From assembly GCF_002836715.1 (NCBI RefSeq), contig NZ_PJAT01000107.1:1-64000 (forward strand): a stretch of DNA of 64,000 nt. Direction: 5' to 3'. Positions 28,342-37,585 of the stretch are shown here, in pieces; the first letter of the stretch is position 1; the number at the start of each line of letters is the position of its first letter. Below the pieces are notes generated by a model that had not been told where the DNA came from, did no database searches, and saw only the letters and a list, made by a program, of their open reading frames with translations. A program made the translations under genes and the position numbers. The stretch comes from Psychrobacter sp. 4Dc (lineage in GTDB: Bacteria > Pseudomonadota > Gammaproteobacteria > Pseudomonadales > Moraxellaceae).

Positions 28342-29370
28342 ATGAGCGACGAAAAAAAAGACGCTGGCACCGATTTTGATGAAAAATTGGCTAGAATTAT
28401 TGACCAAAAATCGCGTAAGCGTAATAATAATGACATCTACGAACGCTTTATCAATCGAGTCCATGGTTCTGAAGAGAACGATCAGGCTGCGTTTGAAACA
28501 CTAGAAAGTGCAAAGAACCTTGCCGCTTTCGAACCCTTGAGCACAGAAGAGTTGCAACTGTTTGAAGATCAAAGCAGTGAGCAAGAGTTATTGCTAGAAA
28601 CAGAAAATGCTACAGCAGCAAACACTACCTCTGAAGCTTCAGATACAAATGTAGTATTTGAAAATATATCTGAAAATAATGTGCTGAATATCGCTAACGA
28701 TAGCGACAGTATTAGTATCGATGTCAATGATGTCAATGATGTCAGTTCAGATACAGAGGCCCCAGAATATATAGATCGCAACAATATAGATAGTAGTAAT
28801 CAAACAGAGTCACCCTCTACGATTGACCATAGTGAATCTGTCATAACTGAGATATCAGATGATGATTCTTTAAACATCCCTTTAGAAATTGAGGATGTGT
28901 CTGAATCAGCTATCGAAGAGCCAGTCATAGACAATAAAGTGATCAAAAGCAAGAAACCAATCATGATGGCTATGGTAATTGGTTCAGTAGTATTGATTGC
29001 TATTATATTAATACTCGTTTTTTCAGGAGTCTTATCTACTTCGGTGGTTGATAGTATAGACAACAGCACTGACGGTAATGTAGAGACAGACAGTACACCA
29101 GCTGTTAGTGCTGATCCAGTACTGTCTACTGACAGTCAAACAACTACGGATGGCGTTGACCCTGTAAGTACGCAACCAGCCACTACTCAGCAAGATACTT
29201 TGGACAACAATAGACAGGACCTGCCAGCTGTTAGTGAATCAGTGTCAACTTCTGAAGCTCCTACATCAGAGAATGATGCCGCAGTTATAGCTACTGAAGA
29301 AGCTGCTATAACTTATGAAGATTTTAGACAAGAGTCGCAGACTACCTTGTACCGCGAAACCAATGATTAA
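28342..29370 (+). CDS. Acidic single-pass membrane protein with C-terminal DF...LYRE motif
   Basis: A 342-residue protein I do not recognise. Residues 1-200 are soluble and strongly acidic (Asp/Glu/Ser/Asn-rich), a single hydrophobic helix lies near 207-230 after a KSKK stop-transfer signal, and a Thr/Ser/Asp-rich linker leads to a C-terminal motif YEDFRQESQTTLYRE (about residues 325-339). The orientation would put the motif in the periplasm. The same motif occurs twice in the next gene, 162 bases downstream, so the two are probably functional partners. Possibly structural or envelope related; no function is proposed. Confidence 0.8.
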   Translation: MSDEKKDAGTDFDEKLARIIDQKSRKRNNNDIYERFINRVHGSEENDQAAFETLESAKNLAAFEPLSTEELQLFEDQSSEQELLLETENATAANTTSEASDTNVVFENISENNVLNIANDSDSISIDVNDVNDVSSDTEAPEYIDRNNIDSSNQTESPSTIDHSESVITEISDDDSLNIPLEIEDVSESAIEEPVIDNKVIKSKKPIMMAMVIGSVVLIAIILILVFSGVLSTSVVDSIDNSTDGNVETDSTPAVSADPVLSTDSQTTTDGVDPVSTQPATTQQDTLDNNRQDLPAVSESVSTSEAPTSENDAAVIATEEAAITYEDFRQESQTTLYRETND

Positions 29371-29532
29371 ATGGTTTACGTTTTATACCATTTCAGACAG
29401 TTAGATAACCGTCTATCAATTTATTCGAGGCGTTCGTACTAGAAATTGTTGCAACACAATATCAAATTCGTATCATTATGTAAAAGGCATGGTTCTGTGC
29501 CATTGATGATATGAATTATATGGTACGTAACT

Positions 29533-29985
29533 ATGAACGACTCAGAAAACGTGAATAATGATATCGAGCCAAAAAGCATCAGACCCCGTAGTCTTGTTCT
29601 TGCTATTATCAGTGTCATCTGTATTGTTCTAATATCTGCCTTTTATATGTCTAACCGTATTTCTTCCACGCTATCTCAAGCGTCGACGACTAATAACGGT
29701 TTAACAGTCAGCAACATTACTAAAGAGGCTAATGCTAATCAGACTGTACAACAGCATTCGAATAGCCAAAATCAACCTAGAAAATCTATAGTTATTGACG
29801 GTCATGAAGATGACACCGCCATTAGCTATCATGATTTCAAGCAAGAAGCGCAAAATGTGCTATTTCGTGAGGAAGAAAAGATTATACAAGCTAAATACAG
29901 TGCACATGGTATAACGCCTGCTGTCAGCGCTGAAGACTTTAGAATAGAAGCACATAAAACCTTATATCGTGAATCCAGTTATTAG
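29533..29985 (+). CDS. Small membrane-anchored protein with two DF...LYRE motifs
   Basis: A 150-residue protein with an N-terminal hydrophobic helix (about residues 20-40), a Ser/Asn/Gln-rich linker, and two copies of a short motif: YHDFKQEAQNVLFRE near 99-113 and AEDFRIEAHKTLYRE near 133-147. The third copy of this motif ends the preceding gene product. The consensus is DF-(R/K)-x-E-(S/A)-x3-L-(Y/F)-R-E. The domain is not one I know. It is most likely exposed outside the inner membrane. Confidence 0.78.
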   Translation: MNDSENVNNDIEPKSIRPRSLVLAIISVICIVLISAFYMSNRISSTLSQASTTNNGLTVSNITKEANANQTVQQHSNSQNQPRKSIVIDGHEDDTAISYHDFKQEAQNVLFREEEKIIQAKYSAHGITPAVSAEDFRIEAHKTLYRESSY

Positions 29986-30023
29986 GGCTACTATTAGCAC
30001 TATAAGATTATATTGATAGCTAT

Positions 30024-30055
30024 AAGTGAATAAGTGAATAAGTGAATAAGTGAAT
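30024..30055. repeat. Four tandem copies of an 8-base unit
   Basis: AAGTGAAT is repeated four times without a mismatch between the stop of the preceding gene and its terminator. Such a simple repeat can vary in copy number by slippage; here it is outside coding sequence. Confidence 0.9.
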
Positions 30056-30060
30056 AATAT

Positions 30061-30112
30061 TAAGCCCCATTTCTCCTCTCTAAACATAAGAGAAGAGGAA
30101 TGGGGCTTTTTT
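30061..30112. terminator. Terminator between the convergent genes at 29533 and 30155
   Basis: AAGCCCCATT... pairs with ...AATGGGGCTT, with a purine/pyrimidine-rich inner stem and an 8-base loop, flanked by a T run on the plus strand. It can serve both convergent genes. Confidence 0.8.
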
Positions 30113-30154
30113 GTGGGCTTAGTGCTCCATGTTTTAGCTAGCTTATGAATCGGC

Positions 30155-31321
30155 TTAAGCCAATTGCTTTTTAAGCGTTCGTAAACGGCTTTTAAATTCT
30201 GAGCGGTCAACATAACAGCCTTTGAGACGACGCTCCCCAACGTTTTCATCAAATGCGTTACGCCCATGCAGGACTCGGCGGTTATCAAAAACCACCATTT
30301 GACCAGCCGCTAGTTTTAACTCAATCTTATAGCGACTGTCTTTTAGTCGGGCCATTAGCTCTCGATAAGCAAGGTAGTAGTCGTACATAACATCACTTGG
30401 CAAATCAAAAACATATGCAAGATGCGCGTTGTATTTAATTTCGACAATATTGCCAAAGTTGTCTAGATTGATGATGGGGTGGTGCTCACGGATATCATGG
30501 GCGCTGTCATGAAAACGAAAGGGGATAGCATATTTGGCAAGCAAACGAAAATACTCAGGCTGCTCTTCTCGTAACCCTTCTAACACCTTTAGTCCATCCA
30601 CAAAAGTAGATTCGCCGCCTATACTTTCATTGCTCAAAAAATGCAAAAATTGATAGCCTGGAGGCAGTTCCTGATTGGGCAAGTCGGTATGCAACGGTAA
30701 TGAGAGCGAGGTATAAGCTAAATTAATCGGCGACTTCTCTGATATGACATCAAAGGTCATGCCAAAATTAGTCTGCCGTAAATAATCGACTCGCATGGCT
30801 GTTTGTATGCCAGCGTCAGCGTCGTCTGGCATATTATCAATAATGGTAAGCCCATATTTATCCAGCGCACTCATCCACTCATATAAAACGCTGTCACTGG
30901 TCATGATGCTGTGTTGGTCATACATCGGAATGTGGTCAATAAACGTGCCATTCCAGCTTTCATAAGGACTGCTATGATCCTTGGCCAATGCACTAGAATA
31001 CCCAAACTCACGTAACCAGCTTTGTTCAAAGTGGCTGATATGTGCTTGTTCTGACCATTCAATCGTCAGCGTTGTATCATTAAAAGAAACAGATAGTGGA
31101 TGGATATCTTTTGAGATACTCAGCAAATCAAAGCTACGCTCGCCAGTGTGCGGATGAAAAGCCGATGGGCAGTTATCACGCAGCCAGATATAGTGGTAGG
31201 TGCTGTCAATACCATCATTCCAGCGTATTTGAATGGCGTGATCAATGAGCGCAACGGATTCTATTTGATAGTCAGTTGCTACGGCGATGTCTAGAGATGG
31301 CGTTGATTGAGGCGTTTCCAT
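30155..31321 (-). CDS. TauD/TfdA-type dioxygenase, gamma-butyrobetaine hydroxylase-like
   Basis: A 388-residue Fe(II)/2-oxoglutarate oxygenase. An N-terminal DUF971-like domain (about 20-105, WNDGIDSTYHYIWLRDNCPS) precedes the jelly-roll, as in gamma-butyrobetaine dioxygenases. Iron ligands are the H-x-D of LPLHTDLP and the distal His of VLHGRNAF; an Arg for 2-oxoglutarate follows in GERRLKGCYV. The known reaction of close families is hydroxylation of gamma-butyrobetaine to carnitine; substrate here is inferred from domain order only, and no carnitine genes are nearby. Confidence 0.85.
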   Translation of the reverse strand: METPQSTPSLDIAVATDYQIESVALIDHAIQIRWNDGIDSTYHYIWLRDNCPSAFHPHTGERSFDLLSISKDIHPLSVSFNDTTLTIEWSEQAHISHFEQSWLREFGYSSALAKDHSSPYESWNGTFIDHIPMYDQHSIMTSDSVLYEWMSALDKYGLTIIDNMPDDADAGIQTAMRVDYLRQTNFGMTFDVISEKSPINLAYTSLSLPLHTDLPNQELPPGYQFLHFLSNESIGGESTFVDGLKVLEGLREEQPEYFRLLAKYAIPFRFHDSAHDIREHHPIINLDNFGNIVEIKYNAHLAYVFDLPSDVMYDYYLAYRELMARLKDSRYKIELKLAAGQMVVFDNRRVLHGRNAFDENVGERRLKGCYVDRSEFKSRLRTLKKQLA

Positions 31322-31487
31322 TGGAGCAGACCCTACATATACATGAAGTAAAAATATATTTTACGGTATCTTGTTCGGATCGGTTATTCAAACAATGAAT
31401 TACGAATCACCTAATAGGCAATATCAATCAACGCAGTACTAAACTGCGATTGATATCTGGTGAGATATTTTTTGAAGGGTTTTGAAT

Positions 31488-31521
31488 AATATTAAGGCTT
31501 CGCGAACGAAGCCTTAATATT
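31488..31521. terminator. 15-bp perfect hairpin downstream of ppc
   Basis: Arms 31488-31502 and 31507-31521 pair perfectly across a CGAA loop, with AT-rich outer ends, 58 bases past the ppc stop. A T run is short, so termination efficiency is uncertain. Confidence 0.65.
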
Positions 31522-31579
31522 TAGCGACAATTGATATAAGCGTTCTGTTTATCCGAAAGCTAATTATTGAAAAGCTACC

Positions 31580-34360
31580 TTAACCAGTATTTCGTAACCC
31601 TGCAGCTAGCGCATTGATACTACGGATTAATGGATCTTCTACATTAAGGTCGCCATGTGCCAAATCGTTCGGGGTGTCCTGTTGTCTAGCACGTTTCAAC
31701 AGCTCAATCTGGATATAGTTAATAGGATCTAGATAAGCGTCTCGCCACTGCAGGGATGAAGCAAGATTCTGCTGATTGGACAATAAAGAGTCTTGCTCAA
31801 GCAGAGAGTTTAATCCTGAATTGGTCAGCGCGTATTCATCGGTGACCGATGTCATGATTTTTTCGCGTAACGGCTCATCATCACACAGTTGGCTATAAGC
31901 CTCAGCGATATTCATATTGGCTTTGGTAAAGGCCATCTCGATATTACTGATAAATACGCTAAAGAAAGGCCAATGCTGATTCATCTCTTTCATCAATGCT
32001 TCGTCTTTTTTGACACTATCTAGCGCACTACCGACGCCATACCAAGCAGGTAAGGTAAAGCGTGCCAGTGACCAGCCAAATACCCAAGGAATCGCTCGCA
32101 AGGTGGTCTTACTTGGCAGGCCTTTTTTGCGATGGGCAGGACGTGAGCCAATGTTTAATAACGAGATTTCTTGTACTGGGGTGACCTCGGAGTAGAATTT
32201 ATAAAACCCTTCGGTATGATCGGTCAGCTCGCGATAACGTTGCTCACCCTCATTTGCTAAGCGTGCAAACAGCGCTTCATAATCTGGCAGCTCAGCAGGT
32301 TGCACCACAAACCTTGATGAGCAGGCCTTGAGTGTACCCGTGATGCCCATAGTGAGCTCAAATACAGCGGTATCCGTATTGGCGTATTTGGCATAGAGCA
32401 CTTCACCTTGCTCGGTCACTTTAACCTGACCATGTAGCGTGCCAGCTGGCTGTGCAGCAATGGCTTTATGCGTTGACCCGCCACCACGGCTTACAGAACC
32501 ACCGCGACCATGGAACAATCGTGTTTTGATACCATATTGCTCAGCAATGTTATTGATGGTTTGCTGTGCGCTATAAAGCTGCCATGCCGAGGTAATAATG
32601 CCGCCATCTTTTGATGAATCTGAATAACCTAGCATGATCTCTTGTGTGTTATCGGTATTTTGTAGCAATCCGCGATACAGTGGATTATCTAACACGGCAG
32701 GCAAGATTTTATCAATATTTTTGAGATCTTCGATGGTTTCGAACAACGGTGCGACAGGTAGGTCAGCAGACAACTGACCTTCGTCATCAATTCTGCATAA
32801 GCCTGCAAACCGCATGAGCAGCAATACTTCTAGTAGCTGGCTAGCATTATTGGTCATCGAGATAACATAGCTACCAAAAGTAGCCTGTCCCACCAATTTG
32901 CGTAGAGTAGCGACCGAATTCATCAGTGATAATTGCTCACGCGTTTTGTCTGTCAGGTTATCAGTATAGATAAGCGGCGTGCCTGGTTTTTCTAGCAAGC
33001 GCGTCAACCACTCTTGACGTTCGGTTTCGCTTAGCGTCTGATAATCAGGCAGGTTGGAGGCACTAGCAAAGATATCGGCAATCACTTCGCCATGGTATGA
33101 CGACTCTTGACGGATATCGAGCGCTGCCAAATGAAAGCCGCAAGTTTTGACCAAACGAATGACATCTAGTAGTAATCCATCGCTGTGTGCCGTATCGTGT
33201 GTATTGACACTTTGACGGATAATGCGCAGGTCTTCTAGTAATTCTTCTGGATTGGCATAGGCGTCCTTTTCAGCTTCGATGTCCGTGCCTTTGCTTTGGA
33301 TGCGGCGATTGGTGGCTTTGACTTTAGTCAGAATGATAGAGAGTAGGCGACGATATGGCTCATTGCCATAGTCATCGAGGTTATAGTCAAACACACGTTG
33401 ATCGAGCTCATCATAACTTTTGATTTTGGCATATACGTCAGGTGAAACGGTGACAATAGTGTCACTATGAATCAGCTGTCTGCGCAGTTTTTTGAGTAGC
33501 ACTTGATAGTGACGCAGCACGGTATCCGCATGCATCAATACGGCAAGTTCTGTGGTCTCAAAAGTCACAAAAGGATTGCCATCTCTATCACCACCAATCC
33601 ATGAACCAAAGCTCATAAATGCAGGCAGTGGATAGTCTGTAAGCTCTGGATAGATATCGACAATGGCTTTTTTGATATTACGATACACTTTAGGAATGGC
33701 ATTGAACAAACTGGCATTAAAGTAATGCAAGCCATTGTTAATCTCATCATATACCAACGGCTTACGGGTGCGCACTTCGTCAGACGACCATAATAGATCA
33801 ATCGTTTGCGCCGTTTGTTCTTTAGCTTGCTCGTAGGCGAAGCTGTTTTCAGACACGTTGTTTAAAGCGTCGCTATGCGTGAATAGACTTTGTAAGATAT
33901 TCATCGTTGTACGGCGACGCGCTTCGGTAGGATGCGCCGTAAATACAGGTGTAAACTTTAGCTGATCAATCAGCTCTTGCATTTGAGCAGGCTCGATATT
34001 GCGCTCACGACACTCAAGTAAGGTACGACGAAATGATCCTTCCCAGCTTTGCTCAGACTGCATACGCTGCGCATGACGCTGCTCACGCAAGTAATTCTCT
34101 TCGCTTAGATTGGCTAGGAAAAAATAGATAGAAAAGCCGCGTATGACGTTTTTTAAGGTTTGATTGTCCAAAGAAGCAATAAAATCGATAAGCTGCTGTT
34201 TATGTGCCTCATTCGGCTCACGGCGCTGTTGAATAAAGCCTTTGCGTAGCGTCTCAATCGTATCTAGCGTCTGCTCACCAGATTGGCGAGAAATAGCATC
34301 ACCTAATAATGAACCCAACAAGCTGGTGCGTTTACGTAGTACGTTGTTATCTAGTTTCAT
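31580..34360 (-). CDS. ppc: Phosphoenolpyruvate carboxylase
   Basis: A 926-residue enzyme that carboxylates PEP to oxaloacetate and refills the TCA cycle. The catalytic His lies in FTAHPTEARRRT (about 150), the Arg/Gly motifs in GSWIGGDRDGNPFV and FHGRGGSVSRGGGS, and the C-terminus ends RNTG as in most family members. The start is the ATG at 34360 with AGGAAGG 6 bases upstream. It follows the hydroxyproline operon by 160 bases but has its own spacer. Confidence 0.95.
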   Translation of the reverse strand: MKLDNNVLRKRTSLLGSLLGDAISRQSGEQTLDTIETLRKGFIQQRREPNEAHKQQLIDFIASLDNQTLKNVIRGFSIYFFLANLSEENYLREQRHAQRMQSEQSWEGSFRRTLLECRERNIEPAQMQELIDQLKFTPVFTAHPTEARRRTTMNILQSLFTHSDALNNVSENSFAYEQAKEQTAQTIDLLWSSDEVRTRKPLVYDEINNGLHYFNASLFNAIPKVYRNIKKAIVDIYPELTDYPLPAFMSFGSWIGGDRDGNPFVTFETTELAVLMHADTVLRHYQVLLKKLRRQLIHSDTIVTVSPDVYAKIKSYDELDQRVFDYNLDDYGNEPYRRLLSIILTKVKATNRRIQSKGTDIEAEKDAYANPEELLEDLRIIRQSVNTHDTAHSDGLLLDVIRLVKTCGFHLAALDIRQESSYHGEVIADIFASASNLPDYQTLSETERQEWLTRLLEKPGTPLIYTDNLTDKTREQLSLMNSVATLRKLVGQATFGSYVISMTNNASQLLEVLLLMRFAGLCRIDDEGQLSADLPVAPLFETIEDLKNIDKILPAVLDNPLYRGLLQNTDNTQEIMLGYSDSSKDGGIITSAWQLYSAQQTINNIAEQYGIKTRLFHGRGGSVSRGGGSTHKAIAAQPAGTLHGQVKVTEQGEVLYAKYANTDTAVFELTMGITGTLKACSSRFVVQPAELPDYEALFARLANEGEQRYRELTDHTEGFYKFYSEVTPVQEISLLNIGSRPAHRKKGLPSKTTLRAIPWVFGWSLARFTLPAWYGVGSALDSVKKDEALMKEMNQHWPFFSVFISNIEMAFTKANMNIAEAYSQLCDDEPLREKIMTSVTDEYALTNSGLNSLLEQDSLLSNQQNLASSLQWRDAYLDPINYIQIELLKRARQQDTPNDLAHGDLNVEDPLIRSINALAAGLRNTG

Positions 34361-34520
34361 CTTCAACCTTCCTATCAAATGAGTGGATACAATACTATGG
34401 TTATCTTATACGTAATATCCTTATGGTTTTTTGCAATTTAACATAAATAGGTGAGGCCTGCTTGATGTTGATAGCAAATTTTTTACTAGTAGATACTGGC
34501 AGACCTCTAATGCACTATTA

Positions 34521-35978
34521 TTAGAGCGATTTTTTATGACCATGCTCATTGCTATATTCTATCCAAAAGTCCGCATTATCTACTCCAGCCTTTCTAGGGT
34601 CAAAGACAGGGTTTATACCTAATTTCATCTGCTCGTCGTAGTCTTTTAGAACTTTTAGAGCAACTTTACTTAGCAGTAAAATGGCAATGAAATTTAAGTA
34701 GCACATACTACCAAACCCTATATCACCTAACGCCCACATCATACCAATCGACTGGACACTACCAGTGAAACAAACGATTAAAAATACCAGTTTGAGTACA
34801 TGTTTGAGAATGGGGTAGCGCAGTTTATTGTCCAAATAGACCAACGTAGTTTCGGCAATATAGTAATAAGCAACCAAGCAGGTGAAGGCGAATAAAAAGA
34901 TAGCAATCGCAACAAAGCCACTTCCATACTGGCTAAAGACAGTAGAGACAGCCGCTTGGGTAAATGCCGTACCAGCTTCAACACCAGGCATATTATCAAC
35001 TAGGGTTACACCTTCAGGGGTCACCACGTTATACATGCCAGTTGATAGGATCATTAGCGCTGTTGCAGTACAGACAAGCACCGTATCGATGTAGATAGAG
35101 AAGCTTTGCACTAAGCCTTGTTTAGCAGGATGTGATACTTCGGCTGCCGCTGAGCTAAAGGTCGCCTCGCCAGCACCCGCAACGTTTGAGAAAACAGCAC
35201 GGCGTACGCCCCAAGAGATTGCGGTCCCAACCATACCACCAAACACTGCATCAATACCAAAAGCGCTCTTAAAGATAAGTGCAAACATTGCAGGGATATT
35301 TTGAGCGTTAAATGCCAATACAATCACCATCATAAGAATATAACCGATTGCCATGACAGGTACGACTTTTCCTGCAAAATTAGCAATACGCTTTACACCG
35401 CCAAAAATAATGATACCTAAGAGTACGACAAGGATAATTCCTGTTACAACGGGCGGTATATTAAATGCTGTATTAAAAGAGTCCGCAATGGTATTGGCCT
35501 GAACACCAGGCACTAACACGCCGTAAGATAGACAGGTCACGATAGCGACGATGATAGCAAAAGGTTTTAGCTTTAATCCTCTTTCAATATAAAAAGGGGA
35601 GCCGCCACGATATTGATCACCGACCTTATGTTTGTATACCTGCGCTAAGGTAGACTCAATAAAAGCGCTAGCACCACCTAACACACCCATGAAAATCATC
35701 CAAAATACCGCCCCAGGGCCACCTGCTGCGATGGCTGTTGCCACCCCAGCGATATTACCCACACCAATACGTCCTGATAGCGCCATACAGAAAGCTTGGA
35801 AGGAACTAATCCCTGCTGATGAGCTTTGTTTGTCGAACAACAGACTAATCATTTCTTTGAAATAACGGATTTGTACGGCGCGAGTCATAATCGTAAAATA
35901 TATGCCGACGCCTAACGCAAGATAGACCAGGGCGTCACTCCAAATATACCCGACGATAGTATTGATGATATTTTCCAT
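34521..35978 (-). CDS. Sodium:alanine symporter (AGCS) family transporter
   Basis: A 485-residue membrane protein of the alanine or glycine:cation symporter family (about 11 helices; FQAFCMALSGRIGVGNIAGVATAIAAGGPGAVFWM is the family signature near 60-94, given here as its two halves FQAFCMALSGRIG and VGNIAGVATAIA). It is the last gene of the hydroxyproline operon, 67 bases after the aldehyde dehydrogenase, and by context may import hydroxyproline or proline-like amino acids; family members usually carry alanine or glycine. Confidence 0.88.
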   Translation of the reverse strand: MENIINTIVGYIWSDALVYLALGVGIYFTIMTRAVQIRYFKEMISLLFDKQSSSAGISSFQAFCMALSGRIGVGNIAGVATAIAAGGPGAVFWMIFMGVLGGASAFIESTLAQVYKHKVGDQYRGGSPFYIERGLKLKPFAIIVAIVTCLSYGVLVPGVQANTIADSFNTAFNIPPVVTGIILVVLLGIIIFGGVKRIANFAGKVVPVMAIGYILMMVIVLAFNAQNIPAMFALIFKSAFGIDAVFGGMVGTAISWGVRRAVFSNVAGAGEATFSSAAAEVSHPAKQGLVQSFSIYIDTVLVCTATALMILSTGMYNVVTPEGVTLVDNMPGVEAGTAFTQAAVSTVFSQYGSGFVAIAIFLFAFTCLVAYYYIAETTLVYLDNKLRYPILKHVLKLVFLIVCFTGSVQSIGMMWALGDIGFGSMCYLNFIAILLLSKVALKVLKDYDEQMKLGINPVFDPRKAGVDNADFWIEYSNEHGHKKSL

Positions 35979-36045
35979 AACTTTACTTCCTTGTAATGTT
36001 TTTGGTTATGCTGACTTGGGCGTGGATAGCGGACAATGTCAGTTT

Positions 36046-37533
36046 TTAGTTCACCAACCAGATAGTTTTGGTTTGGGTATACTGGGACAACGCCTCTAAG
36101 CCATTGTCACGACCGCCGAAGCCAGATTGTTTATAACCACCAAAAGGTGTCGTAATATCGCCCTCAGAAAAACCATTAATCGAGACGGTACCAGCTTTAA
36201 TAGCGGATGCCACGCGGAATGCGCGATGGATATTTTGTGTATAAAAGGAAGCGGCAAGCCCATAATTACTCTGATTGGCGAGCTGAATAGCTTCTTCTTC
36301 GGTTTCAAAACTTGTGACAGCTAAAAGTGGACCAAAAACTTCTTCTTTAAACAGCGTCATATCCGGGCTGACATTATCAAAGATGGTAGGCTCGATATAC
36401 CAGCCACTACCGAGTTCATCGTGGATACGTCCACCTGCGATCAAACGAGCACCCTCCGTTTTTGCAGTATTGAGATGTGATATTACTTTCTCAAAATGCG
36501 CTTTTTCGATCATTGGGCCAATAGCGACCTCGGGATTGTGAGGATGACCAACCTTCCAAGACTGAAGACCTTCTTTTAATAGCGTTAACAAGGCTTCTTT
36601 TTGGCTAGAGTGGACAAGTAGACGTGAACCACAGCTACAGTTTTCGCTCATATTCCAAAAGGCAGAGGATAAAATATGCTCGATGGTTTGTTCGTTGATA
36701 ATGGCATCTGCAAAGACGATTTGAGGGCTTTTGCCACCACACTCTAAGACGACTTCCTTGAGGTTGCTTTGTGCAGAGTACTGTAGAAACAGTCGACCGA
36801 CTTCGGTTGATCCTGTAAAAGAAACCATATCAACATCCATATGCTGACCGAGTGCCGCACCTACTTCTTCCCCAAGCCCACAGACTAACTGCAACGCCGC
36901 CTTTGGCACGCCAGCCTCGTACGCCAATTGTGTTAATCGATATGCTGAGAGCGAGGTTAATTCAGCCGGTTTAACAATGACTGAGTTGCCAGTTATTAAT
37001 GCGGGTGCAACTTTCCATGCATACATTTGTGCTGGGAAATTCCATGGTAGTACTGCACCCACTACACCAATAGGCTCTTGTACTACAAGGCCTAGTGCAT
37101 CAGCACCAGTAGGAGCAACCTTGCCAAAAACTTTATCAGCCGTTTCGGCGTACCATTCAAAGGTTTCAATCGTAGCGGGTAGGTCAGTGTTGAGACATTC
37201 TGTAATAGGCTTGCCTGCATCGACGCAATCTAGGGCAGCTAACTCATCCATATGCTCATGCATCAATTGACACCAGCGCTGCATGATAGCTTTGCGCTCT
37301 GCAGGAGACATCCGTCGCCACTCGCCATGTTCAAAAGCGTCTCGGGCTGCCGCGACCGCCGTATTAACATCTTGCCGACTTCCATTAGCAATGCTACCTA
37401 TGCAGGTATTATCAATAGGGCTGTAGTTAGGGAGTGTTGTCTCAGGTACTGGTGCTGTGGTATCTATTAAATGGCCTGCCCAAAGCTGTTGGTTGCTGGC
37501 GAGTTCGAAGACTTGTGCTGTGGTCATACTCAT
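36046..37533 (-). CDS. Aldehyde dehydrogenase, probable 2-oxoglutarate semialdehyde dehydrogenase
   Basis: A 495-residue NAD(P)-dependent aldehyde dehydrogenase. Catalytic Cys lies in NMSENCSCGSR, the general base Glu in LECGGKSPQ, and the cofactor-binding PWNFP and FTGSTEVG are intact. By sequence it resembles the PuuC-like group. Its position directly downstream of the deaminase gene makes oxidation of 2-oxoglutarate semialdehyde, the last step of hydroxyproline breakdown, the most likely job; a general amine-catabolic aldehyde dehydrogenase is the alternative. Confidence 0.87.
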   Translation of the reverse strand: MSMTTAQVFELASNQQLWAGHLIDTTAPVPETTLPNYSPIDNTCIGSIANGSRQDVNTAVAAARDAFEHGEWRRMSPAERKAIMQRWCQLMHEHMDELAALDCVDAGKPITECLNTDLPATIETFEWYAETADKVFGKVAPTGADALGLVVQEPIGVVGAVLPWNFPAQMYAWKVAPALITGNSVIVKPAELTSLSAYRLTQLAYEAGVPKAALQLVCGLGEEVGAALGQHMDVDMVSFTGSTEVGRLFLQYSAQSNLKEVVLECGGKSPQIVFADAIINEQTIEHILSSAFWNMSENCSCGSRLLVHSSQKEALLTLLKEGLQSWKVGHPHNPEVAIGPMIEKAHFEKVISHLNTAKTEGARLIAGGRIHDELGSGWYIEPTIFDNVSPDMTLFKEEVFGPLLAVTSFETEEEAIQLANQSNYGLAASFYTQNIHRAFRVASAIKAGTVSINGFSEGDITTPFGGYKQSGFGGRDNGLEALSQYTQTKTIWLVN

Positions 37534-37585
37534 TAGATTGTCCTTTTCTATACAATGGTAGGAATGATAAGAATGGTGCGATGTA

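Noticed and set aside
30024..30055. Short tandem repeats considered as a CRISPR array (also 43305-43338 and 44029-44058)
   Set aside because: Units of 6-12 bases with no spacers and no cas genes.
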